From Flammulina velutipes (taxonomy: Eukaryota; Basidiomycota; Agaricomycetes; Agaricales; Physalacriaceae), in assembly GCA_011800155.1 (NCBI GenBank), contig CM022374.1:2542001-2606000 (forward strand): a stretch of 64,000 nt of DNA, given 5' to 3'. Every line of letters starts with the position of its first letter. Position 1 is the first letter of the stretch. The position numbers and the translations under genes are program-made. The notes below the pieces were generated by a model. The model made no database searches, was not told the DNA's origin, and saw only the letters and a program-made list of their open reading frames with translations. Positions 23,329 through 34,438 of this stretch are shown here, piece after piece.

Positions 23329-24535
23329 GTTGACTCTCAATGGTGCCGGGGAGGTTGACCTATAGTTATATGGCCGTGTTCTTAAATAACGCAAGAGTGA
23401 AATCAGCGAGAGAAGCATGCAATGTCAAATGACCCAGTCTAAACAGCCTATCCAAATTCTAAAAACAACTTCGCAGTAAGGCATGAGAGAGAGCGCCCGT
23501 TCGACTCGGACACATGAAGAGAGCGGTTCGATGTGGCGCGGCCACTGTGGGAGGGCGGAATGAATTCATAATGACACGAGGGGACATTATTTGTGCGGTG
23601 TCAGTCCAAGAAGCAGTTATCTTTGACCGAGTGAACCACAAGTTATATTAGCCTGAGACGCAAGATCCATGTTGATACGGACGCCCTAGTCGAAGTCATC
23701 GTACGTTGTTCACCGATAGCCCGAGCGCGTCGTCGTCATCTTTGTGATAGTCAAGTGGCAGTGAAAGATAAAGAAATCGGCCTCGGTAGTTGCTCGGCGG
23801 GATCGATCGGCAGAATGAGGTGGTCCGTGCGCGCAGTCTTCCCTATAAAGTGCGCCTCCCAACGAGAGAAATCCTTACCACTCTGGCCTTTTGGCTTAGA
23901 TCAAGTGTAGTATCTGTTCTTAATAGTTTAACCACTATTACAGAGGCACCGCCTCTCGTATTTGGTTATCTAATTTTTGCCGCCCTTGTCCTTCGTGCTC
24001 TGCTTGCAACACGGGGGCGCGATGACCTTGCCACTGCAGTATCGGCTTGCGTCGTCGGGGGAATCCCTTTCTCTTCCACTTTTTGTCTGCGTTTATCGGG
24101 CACCCTCTTTTCGAGGATGCTTGGAATGCTTCAAAACATTGCCCTCCATTTTGCTATGCTATATAACATGTCGAAGTAGTCGGTCAAAACCTTTTCGTAT
24201 GTAGTAATTAAGGAGAAGTTGTCTTGTGTAGCGTTAGTATCTGCGAGGAGAAGTACCTAGCATCTAATTATAGTCTCTGCGTTGTTCGGCGCTGGTTCAT
24301 ATAAGACGTGCATTGCAATGCGCCACATATCGACTTGTTCGATTATGCAGGATGAGGTGATTTAGAAATACAAGAAGGAATGTAGTAAGTATGTACTAAA
24401 AATATTATCGAGGAAGAGAACGTAAGGGTATGTAGCTAGTAGGTAGGCAAAGATAGTGAGAGGTCCAGACAGTGTGTGTGAAATGCGTCTATGAGACAGG
24501 ACAGGTGGGAATTATGGAGAAGGTGGTTGTATAAG
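23329..24535. other. Intergenic, about 1.2 kb
   Basis: This lies between the P450 copy 2 start and the 3' end of the C2H2 gene. Small frames (23790-24204 plus, 23459-23641 minus) overlap one another in several frames with no splice logic. The stretch 24200-24480 is AT-rich. No repeat or element is recognised. Confidence 0.45.
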
Positions 24536-25486
24536 TTAAAAGGCTCCGGCGGTTACGAAAGAGATAACATTCTTGAAGCTGTCTGAAAGTCAAATCAGCA
24601 TCGAGTCCGAAGGCGCCAGTAAACACGATGAACGTACCAATGATAGGACTTGACGGTGGCGATAGCATTTCTTCCACCTCTTCGCAATCATGGCAGGCTA
24701 GGTCTCGCCTCGTCCTGTATCTTACATAGCAACGGTCGCATTCGTAAGGACTAGAGGGCTGATTTCAGTAAAAGGGCGACAAGAGATAGAAAAAGAATCG
24801 GCGTACAAGTCGTCGACTTCCTCCGCAATCTCATGGATGGCCAGATGCATCTTGAGAGCCTCTACATTTTTTAACATGTTATCGCAGCCGTCTCGAGGGC
24901 ATTGCAGTGCATCGCTAGTAGTGAGGTCGGCATCCTCCATGTGTTGAGCCGCCTCCTGGTACTGAAGGAGGCGTCAGAATTGTGGATCGAAGATAGAAAT
25001 GAGGAAGCTTACCGTATGACCGAGGATCTCCTGGCAAGATTCGCTGTGGCGCAAGGTAGGTCCATCTGACTCGCAGATGACCATCTCTTCTTCCTCGCCA
25101 TCAGAATCAGTATCGTAGTTCACGAGAGTCGTATCCTCCTCCGTGTTGCTCTTCCAAGATTCCGTGTCCGATAGCAAGTCGGTAACGGGAACGGTGCCCT
25201 CCCTGTACTTCATCGCATATTCTTGAGCCATGGAGACGGTGTTGTTCCTCTTTTTGAGAGACTCCGGGGACGAGGAGCGGGAACAGATGGGGTTGGGCTC
25301 GGGGTAATCCCAAGTCTCTGGCGCATCGTCTTGGGCAAAAATTGCGGCAACCTCAGAGGAGAAGTAAGTGCCAAAGCGTTTTGTCGGGTCGTCATGAGAA
25401 GGGGAGGCACAGCGCATAACGGGCTCGGCCTCAAAAGTTGAAGGAGTGCTTCCCATGAGAAGTTCGGCGGCAGCGTAGAAAGACAT
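24536..25486 (-). CDS. C2H2-type zinc-finger protein with acidic centre
   Basis: Four exons (25013-25486, 24807-24961, 24638-24750, 24536-24582) join in phase to 262 residues. The N-terminal half is Ser/Glu-rich with an acidic stretch (TDSDGEEEEMV), a candidate activation region. A zinc finger of the form C-x4-C-x12-H-x3-H is in LQCPRDGCDNMLKNVEA... and is followed after 14 residues by an atypical Cys/His cluster, CDRCYVRYRTRRDLACHDC (C-x2-C-x11-H-x-C). Both suggest a nuclear DNA- or RNA-binding regulator. It is divergent from COQ4, with 330 bases between start codons. Confidence 0.65.
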
Positions 25487-25816
25487 GGCTGATGAAGTAG
25501 GGTGTTGGTTGGAGATGGGGAGTTAGTTGTAGTTGGGAGGGCGAATGTTGAAAGACAGCAGACGACGAGAGGTTTATGTACCATTAGATCCAATTCGGTG
25601 ACCATTGTGCACTTGCGGCCACTGTCTGTCACAGCTATCATTGACAAAAAAAATTGTCGAACAATGCTCAACAATTGAAGGCCAGATCGTTGTGGCGAGG
25701 CCACGGACATGTCCGTCCTGAAAGTAGAAAGCATTGAACAAAGGAAAGTTCATGGCCCAATCGGGAAAGGATATTTTACTCACGTGAGCGTGCCTACCGT
25801 TCCGCTTCTGACCGTC

Positions 25817-26770
25817 ATGTCATTATCTGTGCTCAGCAAAGTGGCGACGCGCGTCGGAAGGAAACGATGTCTGTCTGTGCTGGCAACTCCCTTACTTGCT
25901 AATCGCAATACACGCTCTGTCTCGACTGGACCAGCATATCCAGGTCATATTCATCTTAACTGGTTTGAAAATGCCTTTCTGTTCGCGGGATCTGGTCTTA
26001 TGGCTTTAATGGATCCGTACAGAGGCGGTAAGCCTTATACCATTGGACTATAGTCTCCCGGAATAAGACTTGTCTCCAGATATGGTCGCTGCTGTCGGGG
26101 AGACCTCTGCCGGACCGTCTCTTCGTCGACTTCGGGACATCATGCTTGAGAGCCCGGAAGGCAGAAAAATCCTGAAGGAGCGCCCAAGGATCAACACGTC
26201 CGCAGTGGACATGACCAAACTTGCTCAGCTTCCGGAAGGAACTTTTGGTCGATCATACGTTACGTGGCTGGAGCGATGTGGCGTAACGCCAGATACCCGA
26301 TCACCTGTATGTCCGCTCATATAGTATTGTTCTTAGAGACTGATTCAGAGCAGGTGCACTACATTGACGACCCAGAGCTTGCCTACGTCATGCAGCGCTA
26401 TCGAGAATGTCACGATTTCTACCACTCTATCAACGACATGCCGGTCAACGTCGAGTCGGAACTCGCAATCAAATATTTTGAGTTTGCCAACCTCGGACTT
26501 CCCATGGCGGCGTTCTCTGCAGTTTTCGCCCCCATTCGACTCAGCAAACCCAAGCGAGAGCGGCTTTTCTCGCAGTATGTCCCTTGGGCGTTGAAATGTG
26601 GCGGCAGTGCGCGAAGCCTCATTACTGTCTACTGGGAGGAAAGGTGGGAGCAGAATGTTGAAGAGATGCGGAAAGAGTTTGGACTTTTGAAGGCTCCTCC
26701 GGCGAAGTGGCCGAAGGCGCTAAAGGAGGCGGAACAGCAGAAGGCGGAGGTACAAGAAGTCGTGCCATGA
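25817..26770 (+). CDS. COQ4: COQ4, ubiquinone biosynthesis protein, mitochondrial
   Basis: Exons 25817-26027, 26080-26306 and 26354-26770 give 284 residues. The basic N-terminus (MSLSVLSKVATRVGRKR) is a mitochondrial presequence. The COQ4 core follows: GHIHLNWFENAFLFAGSG, EGTFGRSYVTWLERCGVTPD and the metal-site motif YRECHDFYHSI, with YEER-like ITVYWEERWEQN near the end. COQ4 is a peripheral inner-membrane protein of the coenzyme Q synthome; recent work ascribes to it oxidative decarboxylation of the ring. The gene is complete. Confidence 0.95.
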
Positions 26771-26865
26771 TTGGCTATACAAATAACTGAATACAAGCAT
26801 ATGAGTGTCGCCTATGTGAGCACGTTCTCCCGGCTTCTATGAAATCATCAGCCTCGATGTAAGAT

Positions 26866-27412
26866 TCAAGCCAAACGGACTAGAACCAACCTAATTTTTA
26901 TCGTGTCGGTAGATAATCGACTCGTCATTTTAGGTGGTCGAGGGATAGCTGAGGCGGGGGATGTATTAAGGCAAGACAGCGAAGGAAAATCACTTCTGAC
27001 ATCCTCGTTCTCAGGATTGTAGCTCAGCTCATCCCTAATAAAAGCTGGAGGAGCGTTGGTCGCGAAGTCTTCATCGTCAGAATCCTCCGTCTCCAAGGGA
27101 GGGTCCGAGATCACAGACGAGGATTCCGACATGCTGTCGCCATAGAGGCGGTAAAAGGACGTGGCTTCTTCGTCTGTCTCTGAATGTGTCCCCATTGAAG
27201 AGCATGTTGAGGACGATCTAGAATTATGAGCGTCAGTGTCCACCCTCTGAAACCGGGCTTGGTACTCACTCCAGACGGTCTTGGTCCCCTTCGTCCAGCC
27301 ACTCATCTCCATCCGAATCGAACTCTGCCTGCAGGTCCTCATGGTAGAACGCCTCCAATATCTCATCTACAGGATCCTGTGAGGTAGATTCATCTTTCTT
27401 CGCTTGGTCCAT
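26866..27412 (-). CDS. Acidic Ser-rich hypothetical protein
   Basis: The likely start is the Met at 27412 (MDQAKKDESTSQDPVDEILE), although the frame is open to 27586. An exon to about 27268 joins the next exon after a GTGAGT...TTCTAG intron, giving DQDRL followed by ESSSTCSSMGTHSETDEE. The product is highly acidic (EFDSDGDEWLDEGDQD, LETEDSDDEDF) and Ser-rich, with a short basic tail. A possible further intron starts near 27000. It resembles a disordered nuclear regulatory protein, but no family is recognised. It is convergent with COQ4, with 95 bases between the stop codons. Confidence 0.5.
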
Positions 27413-28120
27413 TGGACGTGAGCAGAGATGTCCACTGTGGTGGTGGTTGAAAGCACGGGGCGTCGGAACGAATAATGTGACCCTCTTAACGCATCTCCAC
27501 ATATCCCGAATCGACGTGTGAATATCAAAAAGCATGAGCCCGGAAACTCCTTTTAGTCGGTAGTGCGGGGGAGCCATATAGTCCATCTGAGGGCAGAAGC
27601 ACTAGTCCACGAATGACAGTACGGCCCGAGGACATTAGATATATGCAGAGGAATATTGAATGGGTATTAAACTTTCAAGAGAATTCGAACCGCCCAGCCT
27701 GCGATTGTCAGATACAGATGAGATGTCGTGATGAGATCTGCAGATAAGTGTTCGGTCAGACCGAAGGAGAACAAGGGCACCAGGATATATCGATTAAGGA
27801 AAGCCTACATCCATCTTTGGACTATGAAGGAGGGTATAATCACTCCCAGGTATCCCCAGCGTCGACAGGTCGCTGAAGGATGAACTTCATATCACCCCGT
27901 CATTGGAACCGAAAAGATGTTTTAGGGACACAACGTTGGCACACTTGTTCCTCGATGAGGGCTCGCAAGCACCTGGGACTGTCATAGCACGAAGTCAAGA
28001 GACAGGATTCCACGAGGCTGACACGTTCCTAAGACATGGTCATGTATTCTATGAGGTGGGGATCAGCGATGATGGTTAGATAATGTATAAACCAGACAGC
28101 TCCCGTCAATTCATCTCCAC
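27413..28120. other. Intergenic, no supported gene
   Basis: About 700 bases between the acidic protein and the 3' end of PGS1. A TTCGAA-containing stretch at 27682-27690 looked at first like a tRNA T-arm but does not fold as one. Nothing else is visible. Confidence 0.45.
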
Positions 28121-29865
28121 TCATAACATATCCTCAACCAACCACAGCATGAACGGCGTCAAGGGCCTGACATGCCTCTCATTTCCCGTCCACTCCTTCG
28201 AGTGCCTCCGGATAGAGCTAACCTCTTCCGCGAGCCTATGCCGTAAGACCGCATTGACATCCTCGCCGTCATGTTTTTCTTCGCTGGGAGGGATGAACAT
28301 CATGAACGACAGTTCCGTATCGATTTGTGCTGATCGTGCATTCATATTGGTAGACCCAAACATTGTCAGGAGCGGGTCTGACGAAATATCGGGAGATAGC
28401 CAGAGTCCTAGAGACAAGTAAGTTTAGACGAGAAGCACGACTCGAGGCTTCAGTTCAACACGGACCTTTAGCATGATATGTCCAGCCTTCCCTCTCCCAC
28501 TCCTTGAGTTGAACGGCATTGCCCGATCGGCCAACTTTCTTCATGAATCGACGTTCCAATATTGTATAGCCCTCTGGAATGCGACCTGACACGCCTTTAG
28601 AACCATAGAAGCCGTTGGCCTGTCCGAGATTCAGTGCAATCAATGACACCAATGGAATGTCATACCTTTGGACTTGCAGCCACGACACGGCGTTCCATGT
28701 TCGACGCCTCCAAGATTAACTTCTGGTAGGGCTTATAGAGGTTGAAGTATCCACTGGTCAGGTCAAGTAGTGACCCATTCGTGCCCTCGAGATGTTCAAA
28801 GAGTAGCGCGATAGTTTCCTCCTCCTCTCGAACATCGAATTGTCCACCTTGGATCATTGGGTAGACTTGAACATCCTGCGAGTTTGGTGCGGGAGCCTTT
28901 TCTCGATGGGCGGCCTGGAGGGATTTGAAAGCCTTTCCGAGCTTATCATTAATGTAATGTGGGTGTGTTTCATGGTCAGGCCAGTCCACTATATAACCGT
29001 CTCTTCGATACGAGTGAGGCCCTTGGGGAGTATTGTTGCCTGCCGGCAGAAGACGATATGAAAAACTCGAGGCGACGCGCATGAAATCGCGACAGTAGTC
29101 TGCAAGATGTGAATTGGAGAATGAGATGTATCTGTCCCGGCGATTCGTGAAGTAGTCTGAGCTGAGATTCGCTCTTGGTGACGGGTAAGCGAAGAAAAAT
29201 GGAATAGAAAGGGATTAGGAACGTACCCGCTGATGATAACTTCGTCGTCCGCTCCGTATATTTTTGCATGCCAAGTGCCCCATCCTTCGTTAAACCTCGG
29301 CGGTACAATATTCGCCAAGATACCACGAAGATGTGGACTGCGGAAGAGATGTACAGTGACTCGTTCCGGATGTGCCTGCAATAAAGGTAGGAGCAAATGC
29401 GCTGTTGACGACTGGCCCGGACGCGTACAGCGGTTCAAATCCAGCTGTACGTCGAGCCGAAGTCCAGGATTTCTCTCCAGAGCGTCGGAAAGAGCGTCCA
29501 TCTATCCTTCAAGTCAGCTATGAAACAACGAAAAATAGCATAATTCACTAGCTGCGTCTCTCCCGACCCGATGTACAGAGAAGACAGGAAGATGCGTTTG
29601 CGAGCTCGTTGTATCATGTCCTGTAAAGCGTCGGTATAGGTGGTGGCATCGTTGTAGAAGATATATACACCAGAAGAAGTGCATAGAATTCTTTGGGCTC
29701 GGCCAGTATTCGTATGTCATTTGCAGGTATTGTGAACGTCGGCTGGCGTCGAGCCAGAGCGCCAGAGAATGTTGATATAGAGCTCGTCGTCGTCGAGAAC
29801 AGTGGACGAGCGTACGAGCGCCTGGACGCGCAGATACGGGTAGCGAATAGGATTGACATGGACAT
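28121..29865 (-). CDS. PGS1: PGS1, CDP-diacylglycerol-glycerol-3-phosphate 3-phosphatidyltransferase
   Basis: A phospholipase D-superfamily enzyme that makes phosphatidylglycerol phosphate, the first committed step to cardiolipin in mitochondria. The N-terminus MSMSILFATRICASRRSYAR is a mitochondrial presequence. The first exon ends near LAEPKEFYALLL and the next begins DMIQRARKRIFLSSLYIGSG. The first HKD-type site is WHAKIYGADDEVIISGANLS and the second YHAKGLWLSPD followed by MFGSTNMNARS. Both His and Lys residues are present. The end is LTPFMLWLVEDML. The gene has several introns and looks intact. Confidence 0.93.
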
Positions 29866-30081
29866 AAAAGGGAAACCGGCCCACGCAAACTCAGGCCCTC
29901 AAGAAAATGTCAGGTCAATTTCATGGCGCTTATAAAATAAGAGAGATAGAATACACAAGAAATACAGTAACACAGCAGAAATATAGCTTTAACATGGGAT
30001 AACAGTCTATACATTGTGAATATAGGTAAGTATGATTGGAGATAACGTTCGAATCGAAGCACATAACCAGTAACCAGACGC
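29866..30081. other. Intergenic, AT-rich
   Basis: About 215 bases, mostly the 5' side of PGS1 and the 3' UTR of the next minus-strand gene. No element is seen. Confidence 0.4.
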
Positions 30082-31128
30082 TTACGACGATGTGAAGCGG
30101 GGACTACGCCTTTTCGCAGGAGGAGCAGATTCGCCTTCAGACGACGTATTCGTCGAATCTGATAGCTTTCGCTTCCTCTTACTCGTCGTACGAGGTTGCT
30201 TCGGTGCCGCTGCCATTTTCCGAGCCGTGGGCCTTGCTTTCCGAGCGACCTTGTTTGTCGTTTCCGACGGCACGACCTCCTTCTGTACCGGAAGAGTTCC
30301 AGTTTGTACCCCAGTCAAGCCTTCCGGTGCAGGAGGATCACGCTTCCCGAATGGAATAGGTCGATCTGGGAAGTCCCTCGTAGTTTTCGTGCCATCGAAC
30401 CAAGACATGTAGATGGAACGAGCCAACACCAGATTGAGGGTTTGGGATAACCTTTCGGTTTCCTCGAGTTTGCCGCCAGTGCCCGTTAGGACGTATGTTT
30501 CAACGTAGAAACGAATGGTCGAAGGGACGAGGAAGCATGGATGGACGGAGCATCGTACACGAGGGAGTTGTCGAAATGGATGGCTGTACCGTTTTCCGTT
30601 GACAGTGAACGCGGGCGTGGTCCTCTTTTTGACGCAGAGGACACGGTACTCGTACTCTGCTTGCTCCGGAATGACCTGGAGAAGTATCAGTATGTGTGAA
30701 TAGATCACATTCAGCAAAATACTTGCGTCAGTGAATTTACGACGGTTGCAAGGACCGTTCTCATGATTCCAGTTAAATAACTCCAATATTTTGTGAAGAA
30801 CATCTTCATCCGGCATTAGCACCCATAAATGGGCGCGCATCAGATCGCGTACGTCTTCATGAACTAGAAATCGATGAGTCCCGGGATGTGGCATATGGTA
30901 GGAGCACTACCTTCGAACCGCCTCAAAGGAGAATCTTTGTAAATTTCAATACCACCTCTCTTTAAACCCATGCAATATTCGAGTGGGTCGAGCTAATTAT
31001 ATAATTAGATGAACGGTGGCGCGACCAGACGAAGGATATCACCATACCTTGGGTTCTTTCTCCATTATATCTTCAGTCACGATAAGCGAGGATTTATCGA
31101 TGTATACATCTTTTAAGGAGCTAGACAT
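30082..31128 (-). CDS. HNH-like family protein, member A (N-terminally short)
   Basis: Exons 31048-31128, 30911-30992 and 30082-30863 join in phase to about 314 residues. It starts MSSSLKDVYIDKSS, then EYCMGLKRGGIEIYKDSPL, which aligns with EYALGFPYAKMLNLDTRF in the plus-strand neighbour at 31902-33394. The shared C-terminal block is RYSHPFRQLPRVRCSVHP against KYTYPYTRLPVLYTHVHP. The tail is strongly basic and nuclear-like (SKRKRKLSDS, PAKRRSPRFTSS). It lacks the N-terminal Cys/His segment of member B, so it is unlikely to be a complete HNH nuclease. A short stretch near 30700 may be an intron, but the frame runs through it. Confidence 0.6.
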
Positions 31129-31901
31129 GACGGATGGTGATGGTAGGAGACAAGTTGAACGCGTGAAGTTGCTTACTATTCATTGTTCAACTTAAGGGTT
31201 GTTATGATGTCGCGTGACGGCGGGCCGATTTCTTTGATTTTCGGACCTAAGGACGTAGACTCACTTGTCCTTGTGGCGGCCCATCACGTCCTTGCCTTTC
31301 GTAGTCTCTTGTGTCTCAACTGACAACTGTGATTTTCCTGAAATCACCCTTAGAGACGCTAGACCCTTATCACACTTCTCAAGCGCTCATCTCCCATTCT
31401 CCTGAGCTACTATTATGCACCGTTCTTCCTTGTGTCATCCTCAGACTCATGCTATGGGATTGGGCACTCTGCAAGGCTAGTTTTGAGGCGTAGCACATTC
31501 TCTGGAAGGCATGTAGTCCTCCATATGCTCCGCCTTCTCCGCCTTCTGCTTTCTCATGTTTCTTCGAGCCTGGATATGTGTGAGTCCATTGACATGATGG
31601 CAGTAACCTTGTTCTTCAAAGAGTTATCCAAGATTTCGACGAGGAAAACTTTCTCTGAGCCAACCTCACTCCACTACTTGGTTACTTTGCTTTCTTTATA
31701 TAGGAACTTTCCAGTCAGTTGGCAGTTTTCTTGCGCCCAACGAAACGATTCGTCGCACATCGTTAACCAGGTACTTCCTTCGGCTAATGTGACTTTTTAA
31801 TCACCACTCTTCGCTTGCCCTTGTGACGCATTCAGATATTGTTATCCAGAAATCACATAAAATCGCTCGGCATGGTCACATAGGGATTCCAACCTCACAA
31901 G

Positions 31902-33394
31902 ATGCCCACATCCGGGGCGTCGAATGCAGGCCCTTCATCGTACACTCTGGATGACCTCAGGACGAACAGTCTTCAATCGCGCACAGTACGCATTGACGAT
32001 GTCCTTCATACTGCCCAGAGTGGTCCTTCGAACATTACTGGTGACAACGCGCCAGATGCCGCTGGCCAGCGCATACCCTTCGACGACAAAGATGTGATAG
32101 AGGATGACGAACTGGAACATGATGATGACGACCCATTCCTCAAGACGCCAGTGGCTCAGCGACCTGCTCGACCATCTCGTCTAAAGCCTACTCCACTCGT
32201 CAACGTCACAGCGCGGAACCGTAACAACACGGCTATCAAATCCCGTATGCTCTCATTGCTTCTCTTCGCAGCATTCATCGGTCCCTTCTGCGAGCTGACG
32301 AAACATCCCAATACCTGTTCTATCGTACAAGTTTGCCATGTCGCGCCAAGGCAATGGAGCTGGACGAAGGTTTTGCTGGTATGCGTGTTTCTATTATTTC
32401 ACTAGTTCCTGAACTGATTTACTTCGTGCAGATTCGTGCGTTGGAATATGCGCTCGGATTTCCTTACGCCAAGATGCTCAATCTGGATACACGCTTCAAC
32501 TCCATGTTCCGTGTGTATCTAATATCTATCACTACTCTGTGAACATTACTCATCTCCTTGAAGTGTCGTCTATGTATCACGTCCTTTTCGACTACGATGG
32601 TTTCGCGTTCCTCCCGCTCATTGCAATCTTGAAGCTGATTGCCAAGTTTACGGCGAAGAATGAATCACTCCCGCATGGCAAAAAAAAGCTTTTCTCAGAT
32701 GTATGTTCTCCATAGAATCTTCACCTCATTTGGAGGAGCTCACCTCATATAGGTACTGAAAATGCCAGCCAAAGGATGGCCGATTCGTATTCTCCCCGTT
32801 AAACTGGAGGCCCACCATACAATCTTCGTAAAAATCCTTCGCATGAACCCTCAAACAGGAAAATGGGAGCCGACAGCCAAGTACAGAAAATATACCTATC
32901 CATATACTCGACTTCCTGTCCTTTACACACATGTTCATCCTGTCTACATCTTGCTCAACACTTGGGACAAGCTGAAGCGTCGACGGGAATCGGGACAGGG
33001 ATACCCTTCAACGTGGTCCAAGAAACAGGAGCGAGAGGCTTCGCTAGCATTTGACATCGTGGAACGCTGGAAGGATCAGGTGCCACCTGCAACATTTGTT
33101 CCCGATCCCAGATCTATCCTTCTTGCTGCCGATCCAGAGACCGTCGAGGACGAAGAGGCATACCGAGCTAATACGCCTCCTCCCGCTCGTAACCCTGGAA
33201 TCTTGGACCTCGCAGATGCCCAAACCCGCGGAGACGATACAACACCCTCTAGACCGCCACCTACAGGCGTCAATCCACCGCAGGCTCAGCCTTCGAGGAA
33301 AGGGAAGGAAAGAGCCATAGATGAGTTTGAGGAGGACGAGCAACGAGACTCTGACGTGGAGATGGCCATGGATGAGTTAGATTTCTGTGCGTGA
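31902..33394 (+). CDS. HNH-like family protein, member B
   Basis: Exons 31902-32378, 32432-32510, 32564-32700 and 32753-33394 give 444 residues in phase. A disordered acidic N-terminus (IEDDELEHDDDD) precedes a core with the order His-Asn-His: CSIVQVCHVAPR, MLNLDTRFNSMF and MYHVLFDYDGFAFLPL. The layout resembles the HNH_2-like domain common in Agaricomycete hypothetical proteins, where the last His sits before LFD. A KYTYPYTRLPVLYTHVHPVY block follows, then a long charged tail (KGKERAIDEFEEDEQRDSD). The nuclease assignment is an inference from motif order and no activity is established. A paralogue lies divergently upstream and a relic lies just downstream. Confidence 0.6.
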
Positions 33395-33442
33395 TTTGTA
33401 AATTGTTATGTAACAATGTGATGTGTTACCTAGCGTACAACT

Positions 33443-33790
33443 TCAAGAGCAATATGTGATAATTGAGGCGCCGACTTGTCGCTGATTTTTACTTGGACTT
33501 GAAGCGCGGGCTTCTCCTTTTGGAGGAGCATCACCTTCAGATATCTTGCCACTCGTGCGCGTGGTCTTTGATAGCTTTCGTTTCCTCCTGGTTCTTGTCA
33601 CTGTCGCTTGACTACTAGTTGCACAACCAGAATTTCGAGTCTTTTTCATCTTTTTCGAGGAGTGCATCGTCTCGATATGAAGTGGTTGGGCTATGACACC
33701 CGCAGGAGGGTCACGCTTTGCGAAAGGAACGGGCCGTCCAGGAAAGTCCCGCATAGTTTGAGGTAGTTGGATATTGTTGTTACCAGTGAC
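33443..33790 (-). pseudogene. C-terminal relic of the HNH-like family
   Basis: The frame RDFPGRPVPFAKRDPP matches RDFPDRPIPFGKRDPP of member A, and the basic end RTRRKRKLSKTTRTS matches SKRKRKLSDSTNTS. Near 33515 a single-base frameshift separates the reading frame from a KRRSPRFKSK tail that parallels KRRSPRFTSS in member A. Everything upstream of the final exon is missing. This is a truncated, frameshifted duplicate of the last exon, convergent with member B. Confidence 0.65.
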
Positions 33791-34188
33791 GATGGTGGGT
33801 GAGAAAGCTTGAAGTTACGGTCACGTTACTAGGGCCGAGGTTTAATGTTACCATCGTTGTCCTCAGCCACAATGCCAGCCACTAAAAGTGAGAGAGAAAC
33901 AAAGGCTAAGGATAGGTGATAACGCAGCTTGGAGACAAACGATTCTCGGATAAACCACCACTGTGGACGATCCACCAAGGGATCGGGATCTTGACACTGG
34001 CAAATGCTTGATTGGTTGGCTACCGTATTAGGCGAAGAACCGTCTTGGGAGCTTGAACGGAGGCGCAATGCCATCGAGGTATTGCATCCACACACATCGT
34101 ATTACTTCTTCTTTTTTGGTCTTAACAGTCTTGTTAAGATCAGGTCGGTGTGACGCATCCGATGAGGATTGTGGAAGCAATATTATAT

Positions 34189-34294
34189 TATACTGTACTC
34201 ACATGTATGTAGGATACGTAACGCGTATCCAGGTGGTAGGTGCGTTATGGACCCGGGTTGGTATCTTACATACATGTGAGTTACGAGTACAGTA
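34189..34294. mobile_element. Small foldback MITE, mariner-like TA target
   Basis: A 106-base inverted-repeat element. The left arm starts TACTGTACTC and continues ACATGTATGTAGGATAC. The right arm, read on the other strand, is TACTGTACTCGTAACTC followed by ACATGTATGTAAGATAC. The centre also holds a palindrome, GGATACG-TAACG-CGTATCC (34212-34230). The ends CTGTACTC and GAGTACAG are each flanked by TA, the target used by Tc1/mariner elements. There is no coding capacity. Confidence 0.6.
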
Positions 34295-34438
34295 TTTAAA
34301 TAGATAGCACGACAATGAAGCTAAACAGATAATAGCAAGTGCGTAAATAGAAAACAAGCATGTGGAAATGAGAGTGGCGTGAGTGGAACGAGAGAACGGG
34401 AAAGGTGGAAATAATACATAAGATGAGACACGACGGGC

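Noticed and set aside
27660..27750. Possible tRNA on the minus strand, from a TTCGAA motif like a T-loop
   Set aside because: The bases around the motif do not form a five-pair T stem, and no matching acceptor, D or anticodon stem can be found.
33829..34095. Minus-strand frame with a hydrophobic segment (LSLAFVSLSLLVAGIVAED)
   Set aside because: It has no splice context or promoter and lies next to a pseudogene relic; one hydrophobic stretch is not enough to call a gene.
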